Shown piece by piece: positions 56,104 to 64,000 of a DNA stretch of 64,000 nucleotides (position 1 is the first letter of the stretch; every line of letters starts with the position of its first letter). Origin of the DNA: Pyrinomonadaceae bacterium MAG19_C2-C3 (GTDB lineage Bacteria; Acidobacteriota; Blastocatellia; Pyrinomonadales; Pyrinomonadaceae); assembly GCA_024330265.1 (NCBI GenBank), contig JANDLT010000019.1:17763-81762 (forward strand). Direction: 5' to 3'. The translations under genes were made by a program, and so were the position numbers. The notes under the pieces were generated by a model that saw nothing but the letters and a program-made list of their open reading frames with translations, made no database searches and was not told the DNA's origin.

Positions 56104-59100
56104 TGCGCGTCCGTCGCTTCCGGCTGTCGCACCGCAACCCGTCGCGCCGCAAGCTACGCCGCTTCAGCGCGCCGCTCTATCTGCCGCACCCGCCAATGTT
56201 GATGACGATGTAATCGAATTTGCGACGCGCATCAATAAAGACATTCCGGTTGATGTGCAGTACACGGGGAGTCGCCCGACCGTGCCGCTCACCCTCGACG
56301 ATTACGACGCCCGCGAAAAGTCTTGGACGGAGCGCGCCGCCATCAGTGCCGCATCTATCGGACAGAACGCGCCGAGGATGCGCGCCGGTGACGACACGCT
56401 CAAGCAAGCACAGACCGTGCGCCTCGATGCGCGCAAAGGTGAAGTGCCTTCGCCTGAAGCCGTGAACCGCGCTTATATTCGCTCGTTAGGTTCAGGGTAT
56501 GAATCAATCTACGACGATTACTGGTCTAAGACCGGACGAAGCTTACTTGCTCTTGATGAAACACCCGCCGAACTCGTCAAGCGGGCGCGATACGTCATGG
56601 ATGCCAACTCACCGACGGGCGGTTACTACGAAGCCTCGATTGCGACGACCGAGCGCACCGTCGGACTTCTGAATGCTTATGCACAGGGCGGCATCGAAGG
56701 CGCGCGAAACTTTGCCGCTAAGAGCGCACCGCAGGAGTCACAACCGGAAGCCGCACCATCTACCGCTGAAGCATCGCCAACCCTTGACGCCGCGCGCCGG
56801 GGATTCGCCGAAGGCAGCATCGGCACGGCGCAACTCGTCCAAAACATCGAACTTTTGGGGCGCGGTTTGAAAGCCGAACTGACAGGCGGCGTGCAGGGCG
56901 AAGATTACAAGTCGCTTCAGGAGGAAGCGGCACGTCGTCAAGCCACATTCGATACAGCAGCACGTTCGCTGCCGGAAGAGCGGGGTTTCGTCGCACGCAT
57001 CACTCGCGGCGTGGTCAGTGGCGGCATCCAGATTCCACAACTGTTTGCGATGGGTCCATACGGCGCGATGACGATGGTGTATTTGCAGCACGCGCACAAA
57101 GGCGACTTCGAGGCGACGAAAGAAGCCGTCAAGATGTTACCGGGATATGCCGCCGGAAACGCGCTCGGTGCAATCTCACAGGGGCTGAATCCTGTTACCG
57201 GAAACATCTTGCAAAGAACGGGCGCGGGTGTGGTCGGCGTTGCTACAGACGCCGCGGGCGGAGAACGAGACGCTTCCAAGCTTGCCGCTTCGTTCGTGCA
57301 GAATGCGGCGATGCCGGTCGGCAAGTCCGGTCAGACGCGAGGCGACGGCACACCCCTCAGCACGGCAACGCAAGTACGCGGAAACCGCGATGCTTCGTTT
57401 GAAGGGACTTATCGTCCCGAAGCGCGCACGGAGGACGCGAACAACCAAACCATCGGTGAAGATGGGCGCATCTACCGCGACGGGCAAGCGACGGAGATGG
57501 TGATGCGCGGCGGTATGATGACGCGCGAACCCGCTACGGGTGAAGCCAACTCTTCACCCGTGCAGCCCGCCGCACCCGCGCGCACCACTGTTGAGTCCGC
57601 CTCACCCGGCATCTCGCAACGTGAATTTCACCAACAGGGGTTGGAGAAGTTCGCCCAAGCGCAACAGATGACGCCGGAGCAATCCGCACAGTTCGTGCGT
57701 GAAGTTCATAGTTTCTACGCACAGAATAACATCCCGCTTCTTCGTCACCCCGACGGGAAGAGTTGGAGCGCGAAAGAGTTTAACGACTACATTCAAGCCG
57801 GGCATAAAGATTTAGAGATTTACGATCCGCGTGTGCTGGAGATTGCCGACCGGATTACCGGAGCAGCCGATGATTCGAGGGCATTACCTGATAACGCTTT
57901 TGGACTGGACGGACGTATTTCTATTCCTGCCGAAACAGAAGTCAGACTGGAAACATCATCGCCCACCTCAACACCGGCAACGATTCCCGTTGAGCGTCAA
58001 AACATACATGCCGAAGTCGCGCCGACGCCGGAGAACGTCGAAACGCAAGCGTATCCGAATGCTTTCGTCGAAGCGGGAGGCGCGGAATTGAACGCGCGAG
58101 TTCAAGCGGAGCGGAGCGTACCAACGCCGCAAGTAAGCGCGGATAACTTTACTGCTCAGACGACGGCTCTTCTTACATCTGAAGCGGAAGGAGTAGGCGA
58201 TGTTTCAGGCATTGAGGCGATTGCACGCCAAGCCGAAAGACGCGACAACGAAATTCGTCTCTCCCCGGTTGATTACGAGCCGAATATGCACTTTGTGGAA
58301 AACCTGCCGCAGAGTTCCGATGTAAGAAAGCAATATGATGTTCATTCACTTATTCGTGGTTCGTATGCTGATAGGTTAAACCAACTCGATGCGTTACTGG
58401 TGAAAGGAATTGATAAAAGCCGATCCTTCGACACAGTTAATCTCGATGACAACGGTGTTTCACAAAACGGCGGTTCGGGCTTTATGGCTGGTTCGCCATT
58501 GGTGCTTATCTCTGAACCCGGAAAGATGTTAAAGGAGTCGCCTGTCCGCACAGTCATCGTCAACGAGACGATGTACGACGGCATTCCAGAACTGCAAAAG
58601 CGGTATCCAGATGTGCGGTTTGTGCGCGGCGACCAAGCGGGCGATTTCTTAACCATTAATGCCACTCAAGCGGGCGCGCAAACAGTGCGCGCAGGGAAAA
58701 CCGCAACTCCGCCGCAAGTCGCCGCTGACCGCAAGCTTACGCGCAACTTTCGTGCGGGCAATAATGATGCGTCCCTGACGTTTGCATCGCTCGTGCAACG
58801 TGACCTGTACGACTTTGCCGCTAATAGCGCAGGTTCGCGTCAGTCAGGCAGGAATCCCCGCGCACAAGCGGCAAGCTTGCCTGAAATTGAGCGACGGCTA
58901 CAAGCCACACTTGGCATCCCACGCGATGAACTTATCCGCCGCGCTTTGGCGGTGCGTGATGATGTGCGTGCCCAGATGAAAGGCGTTAAAGATGGCGAGA
59001 CGCGCGTTGTCACTGACAATGTGCGTGACAAGAATGTGGACAAAACAACCTCTGTTGCTGTCACGGATGCTGTCACCGACGAGGCGCAAATATCTTCGAT

Positions 59101-62100
59101 GGATAAGAGCGAAGAAAAGCCAACCAAGCACGATTATTCATCCACTCAAGTCAACCTTCCCCAAGACGTAAAAGAGAAAGTCCTCCGTGCTTCTCGTCGC
59201 ATTAAGACCGAAGACTTAGCCTCTGATGGACGCGAAGACAAACCACACATCACCGTCAGATATGGTCTTCAGACAAACACATCCGACGAGGTTCGCAAGG
59301 CTTTAGCTAACGTCGAACCATTCACCGTGCGACTCGGAAAGACTTCCATCTTCCCCGCAAAAGAGGGCGCGGATTACGATGTAGTTAAAGTGGATGTCGA
59401 ATCGCCGGAACTGCGAGCGGTCAACAAACTGATTGCCGATGCGCTTCCGCACACCGACACCCATCCGACGTATCAGCCGCATGTGACCCTCGCTTATGTG
59501 AAAGCAGGAGCGGGACGGAAGTACGCGAACAAGCCAATTCTTGAAGGTACGGAGATGCGCTTCGATAGCATCGCCTTCTCTGATAAGAACGGTGAGATGG
59601 TCGCGATTCCACTTGGCGGTCAGGACGCGAAAGTGAACGCGCGAGCGGAGCGGGAACGCAGCTTTCCGCGCACACTCGAAGCCAACAACTTCAAAGGCGG
59701 TACTGACCGCACATACACGCCGACAACCAACCGCGAATCCGTCGAAACCGCGCGCAAAGTAATCAGCGAGCGCGGCGTTGACGGGGCGTTCGATTACGTC
59801 ATCAACGAGGAGCGTCCTTCCGCAGCACACACGGCGACCGGCATCGCCCTGATGAATCGCTTGCAGAACGAAGGTGATGCCCTCAAAGCGACGCGCCCCG
59901 AAGAATCCGTCGCCAAGTATGCCCGCGCCGCCGAACTCGCCGGTGCGCTCTCATCGCGTCTCACCGAAGCCGGTCAGGTCGTGCAAGCCGCTTCCATCGT
60001 CGCGCGGCTCTTGCCAGACGGCATCCTTATTTACGCGCAGCGGCAAATCGCCAAGCACAACCCGGAAGCCAAAGTGACGGCGGAACAAGCGCAGGCGCTC
60101 ACCGTCGCCGCCAAGCGCATGACCGTCGCCGACGCCGGAAACGAGCAATCCATACGCATCGCCGAACTCGCTGAGAAAGCGAAAGCGGAAGGTATGCTCA
60201 CGGCGGAAGAACGAACCGAGATTCGTGATTACATCAAGACTCTGCAAGGCGCGGCGGGAGCGACGCCTCGCCAAACCGTGACGCAGATCGTCACCGTGCG
60301 CCTTGACGCTATCGAGCAAGCGGCGCAAGCAAGACTCAAAGCACGCGGCTATCAATTAAACGTCGGCATCCCCGCCGACGTTATCGCCGATTACTCGGCA
60401 CTCTACGCCGCCCGCCTCGCCAAAGGTGCGGTCAAGGCAGTGGACTGGGCAGCACAAGTGGCGAAGGATTACGGCGTCGATGTACGACCGATTCTCGCCC
60501 GCGTCGAGCGCGAATCACTGCGCTTGCTTAACACCGAACGCGCCCGTGCGCGCGCCATCTACAAGGACGCGCGCACGATGGAAGCGACGCTTGGCAAAAT
60601 CGAAGAAGTGAAGCGCGTTGATGCCGAGCAAGCGAGAACCTTGAGCGACCTCGCAGCATCGCTCAAAACCTTGACGGGCGATGCGAAGATTGAAGCCGCG
60701 CAGGAATTACAAGGTGCGCTGCAAACACTCGACCGACCCAGCGTGCTTCGCAAAATCTCGACCGCGCAGACAATCGCGCAGTTATTGAATCCGAAGACGA
60801 TCACGCGTAACGTTGTCGGCAACGAACTGTTCTACCGCTTGGAGCGCATCAATAAATATCCGGCGACCGCGATTGACTTCACCCGCTCCAAACTCACCGG
60901 CACCGAACGCCAAATCACCTTCCGCAAAGAAGGTCAGGGCGACTACTGGCGCAACTTCTTACGCGGCGCGCGAGCCGGTGCGCGGGGTGTCAACCCGATG
61001 GGTATCGAGTCGCAATACGACTTCAAAGGCACGGCGTTTAAGAGCCGCTACAATCCGGCGTTTTATCTTGAGCGTGGACTAAAGGCTTCGATTCAGGGCT
61101 TCGACTTCGCCGCTTACATGCGTGCCCGCAACCAGACGCTCGCCGAACTCGGCGTGTTGAAGGCACGGCGTGAAGGCATCCCGTCAAGCGAACGCCGCGC
61201 CTTCGTCAAAAGCTTCATGGAAGACGCGGATGCGGCGTCAATCGAAGTCGCGCATGAGTACGGTAAATACACGACCTTCCAAGATGACAACCTGTTATCC
61301 CAATCTCTCGGCGGTTTCAAGAAAGGTCTTAATAAGTTGTCAACGCTCGGTTATGGCGACGAGTTCGGGCTTGGCGACCTTGTGCTCAAATACCCGCGAA
61401 CTCCGGGCGCGCTCATTATGCGCGGACTTGAGTACACGCCCGCCGGAGTGCTTCGTAGCATCTACCATCTCAAACCGTTCATGTCGAACGACAAAACGCC
61501 GAACATCCGCGAAGCCCAACTCGCTTTGTCACGCGCCATCACCGGACAACTCGGCATAACCTCGCTCGGACTCGTCCTCGCTGAAGCGGGCGTGCTTACA
61601 GGGAACGATAACGATGATGACCGCGACCAGACCGCATACATGAAAGACCAGACGGGCGTGCGCGGGCATCAGGTCAACGGCTCGGCGATTCGTCGTTGGA
61701 TGACGGGCGACTTCTCACGCGAAAGCCTCAAGCGTCAGCAGGGCGACACGCTGATGAGCTACGATTGGGCACAGCCCATCGCCTTGAACATCGCCATCGC
61801 CGCCGACATTCACAAGAACATCAAGAGCGGCAAAGCGGCAACGACGGGCGTCTTCGGAACTGCCGTTGACAGTCTCGCGGCAGGGATAAACACCGTCGTC
61901 GAGCAACCGCTGTTTCAGGGTGTGCAAAGTCTCTTCGGCAGCACTTACGGCGACGACAAATTAGCGGGACTAAAGAAAGTGCTTGAAGGCGTCCCGGCAT
62001 CGTTCGTGCCGACGTTCCTCAACCAAATCAAGCAGGTGACGGACAATCAAGCGCGCGAGACTTACGACCCGAATCCTCTGCGGCGCGCCCTCAATCGCGG

Positions 62101-62902
62101 AATCGCCAAGTTGCCGTTCGTCGCGTCACGACTCCCCGAAGCCTATACCACACTCGGCGCGCCGAAGCAGACGTACAGAAGCGGCACCAACAGCTTGTTC
62201 AACGTCTTCCTCAATCCGGCGTTCGTCGAGAAGTATGAGGTGAATCCTGAAGTCGAGATGGTGCTGCGACCGTTCGCGCAGGAAGATCGTAAAGAGCAGT
62301 TTCCACGCCGCGCGCCACGCAAACTGAAGTTCGACGGCAAAGAGTACGGGCTGTCGGGCGCGGAGTTGCAGGAGATGCAGCGTGCGATGGGCACGCGCAC
62401 GGCGCGAGAGTTCGCCGCGCTCGACGCAGTAGAGATGCGGTCGCTCTCACCTGAAGATCAAGAGAAAAAGATGGCGGCTATCGTCTCGGATGCTTTCGAG
62501 ACGACGAAGCGCGATTATTTGGAGCTGCGCGGTGTGGACATCTACGTGCAGTTTCGCAGGGAGCAAGCGGAGAAAGGCTTGAAGCCCCCGCAGGTAGATC
62601 ACAATCTATCAGTCCACAAACAAACTGAGGCGTGGAAGGAAAGACTCAAGGCGAATCCTACTGTGCGAAAGTTGCCGGACGAAGCGCGTGAAGGGTTGAT
62701 GCGGGCGGCGAGCAATTACTTCGGTGCCGCGATGTTCGAGCCGGATGTCTCGATCAGACCGGAGGCTATGCAGCGTAGTTTGAATCTGGCGAAGAGGGAC
62801 GCGGAGAAGTTCTTTGACTTGAAAGTCGAGCAAATCAAAGCGCAGGTCGAAGCGGAAAAACGAGCGGAGCAACATCGGCAGCGCGTAGCAAGCGGGATGT
62901 AA
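56066..62902 (+). CDS. Giant phage-type polyvalent protein with 2H phosphoesterase domain
   Basis: A 2278-residue protein. The GTG start at 56066 overlaps the previous gene by 38 bases. A disordered N-terminus and a hydrophobic Gly/Ala segment (about 300-400) come first, then an unassigned domain (about 730-870, HFVENLPQSSDVR, VIVNETMYDGIPEL). A 2H phosphoesterase domain follows, with His1061/Thr1063 (PHITVRYGL) and His1139/Thr1141 (PHVTLAYVK). Long helical regions (about 1230-1590) and a C-terminal part with IAQLLNPKTITRNVVGNELF complete it. This is the make-up of the large polyvalent proteins of phages and conjugative elements, thought to enter the cell with the DNA and counter host defences. 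No coiled catalytic domain beyond 2H was identified. Confidence 0.75.
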   Translation: MPGATPASQLAHDARPSLPAVAPQPVAPQATPLQRAALSAAPANVDDDVIEFATRINKDIPVDVQYTGSRPTVPLTLDDYDAREKSWTERAAISAASIGQNAPRMRAGDDTLKQAQTVRLDARKGEVPSPEAVNRAYIRSLGSGYESIYDDYWSKTGRSLLALDETPAELVKRARYVMDANSPTGGYYEASIATTERTVGLLNAYAQGGIEGARNFAAKSAPQESQPEAAPSTAEASPTLDAARRGFAEGSIGTAQLVQNIELLGRGLKAELTGGVQGEDYKSLQEEAARRQATFDTAARSLPEERGFVARITRGVVSGGIQIPQLFAMGPYGAMTMVYLQHAHKGDFEATKEAVKMLPGYAAGNALGAISQGLNPVTGNILQRTGAGVVGVATDAAGGERDASKLAASFVQNAAMPVGKSGQTRGDGTPLSTATQVRGNRDASFEGTYRPEARTEDANNQTIGEDGRIYRDGQATEMVMRGGMMTREPATGEANSSPVQPAAPARTTVESASPGISQREFHQQGLEKFAQAQQMTPEQSAQFVREVHSFYAQNNIPLLRHPDGKSWSAKEFNDYIQAGHKDLEIYDPRVLEIADRITGAADDSRALPDNAFGLDGRISIPAETEVRLETSSPTSTPATIPVERQNIHAEVAPTPENVETQAYPNAFVEAGGAELNARVQAERSVPTPQVSADNFTAQTTALLTSEAEGVGDVSGIEAIARQAERRDNEIRLSPVDYEPNMHFVENLPQSSDVRKQYDVHSLIRGSYADRLNQLDALLVKGIDKSRSFDTVNLDDNGVSQNGGSGFMAGSPLVLISEPGKMLKESPVRTVIVNETMYDGIPELQKRYPDVRFVRGDQAGDFLTINATQAGAQTVRAGKTATPPQVAADRKLTRNFRAGNNDASLTFASLVQRDLYDFAANSAGSRQSGRNPRAQAASLPEIERRLQATLGIPRDELIRRALAVRDDVRAQMKGVKDGETRVVTDNVRDKNVDKTTSVAVTDAVTDEAQISSMDKSEEKPTKHDYSSTQVNLPQDVKEKVLRASRRIKTEDLASDGREDKPHITVRYGLQTNTSDEVRKALANVEPFTVRLGKTSIFPAKEGADYDVVKVDVESPELRAVNKLIADALPHTDTHPTYQPHVTLAYVKAGAGRKYANKPILEGTEMRFDSIAFSDKNGEMVAIPLGGQDAKVNARAERERSFPRTLEANNFKGGTDRTYTPTTNRESVETARKVISERGVDGAFDYVINEERPSAAHTATGIALMNRLQNEGDALKATRPEESVAKYARAAELAGALSSRLTEAGQVVQAASIVARLLPDGILIYAQRQIAKHNPEAKVTAEQAQALTVAAKRMTVADAGNEQSIRIAELAEKAKAEGMLTAEERTEIRDYIKTLQGAAGATPRQTVTQIVTVRLDAIEQAAQARLKARGYQLNVGIPADVIADYSALYAARLAKGAVKAVDWAAQVAKDYGVDVRPILARVERESLRLLNTERARARAIYKDARTMEATLGKIEEVKRVDAEQARTLSDLAASLKTLTGDAKIEAAQELQGALQTLDRPSVLRKISTAQTIAQLLNPKTITRNVVGNELFYRLERINKYPATAIDFTRSKLTGTERQITFRKEGQGDYWRNFLRGARAGARGVNPMGIESQYDFKGTAFKSRYNPAFYLERGLKASIQGFDFAAYMRARNQTLAELGVLKARREGIPSSERRAFVKSFMEDADAASIEVAHEYGKYTTFQDDNLLSQSLGGFKKGLNKLSTLGYGDEFGLGDLVLKYPRTPGALIMRGLEYTPAGVLRSIYHLKPFMSNDKTPNIREAQLALSRAITGQLGITSLGLVLAEAGVLTGNDNDDDRDQTAYMKDQTGVRGHQVNGSAIRRWMTGDFSRESLKRQQGDTLMSYDWAQPIALNIAIAADIHKNIKSGKAATTGVFGTAVDSLAAGINTVVEQPLFQGVQSLFGSTYGDDKLAGLKKVLEGVPASFVPTFLNQIKQVTDNQARETYDPNPLRRALNRGIAKLPFVASRLPEAYTTLGAPKQTYRSGTNSLFNVFLNPAFVEKYEVNPEVEMVLRPFAQEDRKEQFPRRAPRKLKFDGKEYGLSGAELQEMQRAMGTRTAREFAALDAVEMRSLSPEDQEKKMAAIVSDAFETTKRDYLELRGVDIYVQFRREQAEKGLKPPQVDHNLSVHKQTEAWKERLKANPTVRKLPDEAREGLMRAASNYFGAAMFEPDVSIRPEAMQRSLNLAKRDAEKFFDLKVEQIKAQVEAEKRAEQHRQRVASGM

Positions 62903-63012
62903 AAACCGCGATGTCGGAGCGCAACATCTTGTGGTCGGACGCACTTTCCCGGCTAATTGAAAAACCGTTCAAATCTTGCCGTTTGTCGCCTATCGTTCGC
63001 CGCAACATCTTG

Positions 63013-63042
63013 ACGCCGCAGGCTTAAACCCGGCGGCGTTTT
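63013..63042 (+). terminator. Intrinsic terminator after polyvalent protein gene
   Basis: acgccgc (63013-63019) pairs with gcggcgt (63033-63039) over 7 bases, loop of 13, followed by tttt. It lies 110 bases after the stop at 62902 and would end the phage-like transcription unit. Confidence 0.65.
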
Positions 63043-63130
63043 CATTATCACGGCTGATAAGAGTGTTTATGAAGTTTGGCTTTGCCTAACCATAGATGTT
63101 TGCCCAACAATTCGCCTTGAAATTAAAGCG

Positions 63131-63216
63131 GGATATTATCTCACGAATTTACCAAACGTCCGCTCGTTGAAAACAAAGGACTTAGGCGTGGAATATTATT
63201 CCACGAATTTACCAAA
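63131..63216. repeat. Two 26-bp direct repeats, 60 bases apart
   Basis: Copies at 63131-63156 and 63191-63216 share the block cacgaatttaccaaa and atattat before it. In the second copy cgtggaatattattccacg is itself a palindrome. The stretch is AT-rich and non-coding. Possible operator, iteron or attachment-site sequence; nothing decides among these. Confidence 0.6.
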
Positions 63217-63221
63217 GGGCT

Positions 63222-63262
63222 TTTGCCCAACGATTCAGTTCTAAGGGTCAATCGTTGGGCAA
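63222..63262 (-). terminator. Hairpin at the end of the DUF4332-like gene
   Basis: tttgcccaacgatt (63222-63235) and its complement at 63249-63262 form a 14-bp stem that includes the last codons and stop of the - strand gene. No T run follows on that strand. Confidence 0.6.
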
Positions 63263-63511
63263 AGCCGGATTCTTCGGTCGCTCCAAGGCGTCAGATTCGG
63301 CAGCTATCCGCGCTTTTGTTGCCGCGATGAGCCGCCGGGCTTCTTTCTCCGCGATGCCCAAGTGTTCGGCGAGCGAGCGCACTCCTTCGGGCGTTGCACC
63401 CACGTCGAGGACATGCCCGGCGGTTACAATCCAGATGCGGGCGAGCTTACGAATGTGTTCGAGCGTCCACCCCTTGATCTCCGTGAGCAGGATGTCATTC
63501 GGTCGCGTCAT
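63248..63511 (-). CDS. Small DUF4332-like helical protein
   Basis: An 87-residue protein. WTLEHIRKLARIWIVTAGHV and GATPEGVRSLAEHLGIAEKEARRLIAATKA resemble the helix-hairpin-helix repeat of DUF4332, a domain that binds DNA or mediates protein contacts in larger proteins. No ribosome-binding site is clear before the ATG at 63511. It is encoded opposite to the phage-like genes and may belong to the same element or to host DNA. Confidence 0.6.
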   Translation of the reverse strand: MTRPNDILLTEIKGWTLEHIRKLARIWIVTAGHVLDVGATPEGVRSLAEHLGIAEKEARRLIAATKARIAAESDALERPKNPALPND

Positions 63512-63591
63512 GGCGAGTAGTCGGCATAGATTGCATTTCTCCTTGTACTCTTATAACGCGGCAATCGTCGTCAAACCGTCTCACACCATCC

Positions 63592-63639
63592 GTTGCGCGC
63601 CTGCCGCCGTGTCCTCACGCTTGGCGGCAGGCGCGCAAC
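63592..63639. repeat. 17-bp perfect inverted repeat
   Basis: gttgcgcgcctgccgcc (63592-63608) and ggcggcaggcgcgcaac (63623-63639) are perfect complements with a 14-base loop. It is very GC-rich. It could be a terminator hairpin or a recombination site. The word gcaacatct beside it also occurs near 62920 and 63003. Confidence 0.7.
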
Positions 63640-63840
63640 ATCTTTCGTGTCACTCTTGCTCGGCAAAGATGTAGTGAATACACTTTTATATTTTGCTCGC
63701 CAAGTCGTGTCACTTTATCGTTAATTTCCGGGTCATTTGAAGGCGCGAAACTCATGGCTTGCACGCCGCTTATTTTCTCGCTGGTGAGGACGTTCGTGCG
63801 TGTGTTGGACGGGAAAGAATGGGGATGTAAAACACCGACT

Positions 63841-63868
63841 AAACTAGGATCGCGCGCGAACCTAGTTT
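63841..63868. promoter_or_regulatory. 28-bp palindrome, possible operator
   Basis: aaactagg and cctagttt enclose tcgcgcgcga, itself a palindrome, so 26 of 28 bases obey dyad symmetry. It is a plausible dimeric repressor site or a terminator hairpin (tttat follows). The 489 bases right of the small gene otherwise hold nothing recognisable up to the window edge. Confidence 0.45.
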
Positions 63869-64000
63869 ATGAGGAAGGGTGACGGCGATGCTGATACGGA
63901 ATCTGCGGCGCGTTAGGATGAGTCCGACCATTCATACAAGCCGCCGATCAGGGCTAACGCATCTTAAATTGTAGAACTTTAAGTAGATAGTCTTGATTCA

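Noticed and set aside
53463..62902. Complete prophage
   Set aside because: No terminase, portal, capsid, tail, integrase or repressor gene is visible; only an internal-protein-like module is present, so a complete prophage cannot be claimed.
63255..63674. 139-codon + strand frame near the right edge
   Set aside because: It is antisense to the small DUF4332-like gene and continues through the 17-bp inverted repeat; no protein features.

Overview
The window looks like chromosome of an Acidobacteriota bacterium, most likely class Blastocatellia. This is inferred from three CRTAC1-type FG-GAP/ASPIC proteins, a C-terminal-type M48-associated domain, a Calx-beta protein with a Pro-Thr linker, and many intergenic hairpin clusters and dispersed repeats of the 'ccgcagaggcgcagag' kind. 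No rRNA, tRNA, CRISPR array or complete insertion sequence was recognised.

Region 1 (1-19605) is a surface polysaccharide (O-antigen or exopolysaccharide) cluster, all on the + strand. It holds eight GT4 and three GT2 glycosyltransferases, a Wzy/ligase-like membrane protein, a Wzx-type flippase, an FkbM and two other methyltransferases, and GDP-mannose 4,6-dehydratase. The first gene runs off the left edge. Genes at about 5750-10250 are visibly richer in A+T than their neighbours, which suggests a patchwork origin.

Region 2 (19630-39575) starts with msrB and then holds a carbohydrate-use locus: a secreted GH2 enzyme, GalT (its N-terminal segment on a separate small ORF), GalK, a LacI-type regulator, a GH43 enzyme, a complete ABC transporter resembling the galactofuranose system YtfQ-YtfR-YtfT-YjfF, a PhyH dioxygenase, a DUF2961/GH172 protein and a GH43-PA14 protein. 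Together they suggest hydrolysis of furanose-containing glycans outside the cell, uptake of the free sugar and entry into the Leloir pathway.

Region 3 (35842-47277, interleaved with region 2) has three large secreted CRTAC1-like proteins. One is fused to a TlpA thioredoxin domain and is interrupted by a single in-frame TGA. The TGA is followed, at the spacing used by bacterial selenocysteine insertion elements, by a perfect 6-bp hairpin. A MazE-like antitoxin with only a stub of its MazF toxin, a VOC protein, an ORF6N protein, a nitrilase-family amidohydrolase, a Calx-beta protein and glycerate 2-kinase follow.

Region 4 (52971-64000) begins with an M48-associated domain fragment on the - strand. 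It continues with a phage-like module on the + strand: a coiled-coil protein, a lytic transglycosylase with four copies of a short helical motif, and a 2278-residue 'polyvalent' protein carrying a 2H phosphoesterase domain. The right end has terminators, direct repeats, strong palindromes and a small DUF4332-like gene. No capsid, portal or terminase gene is visible, so the rest of the element would lie beyond the right edge or has been lost.
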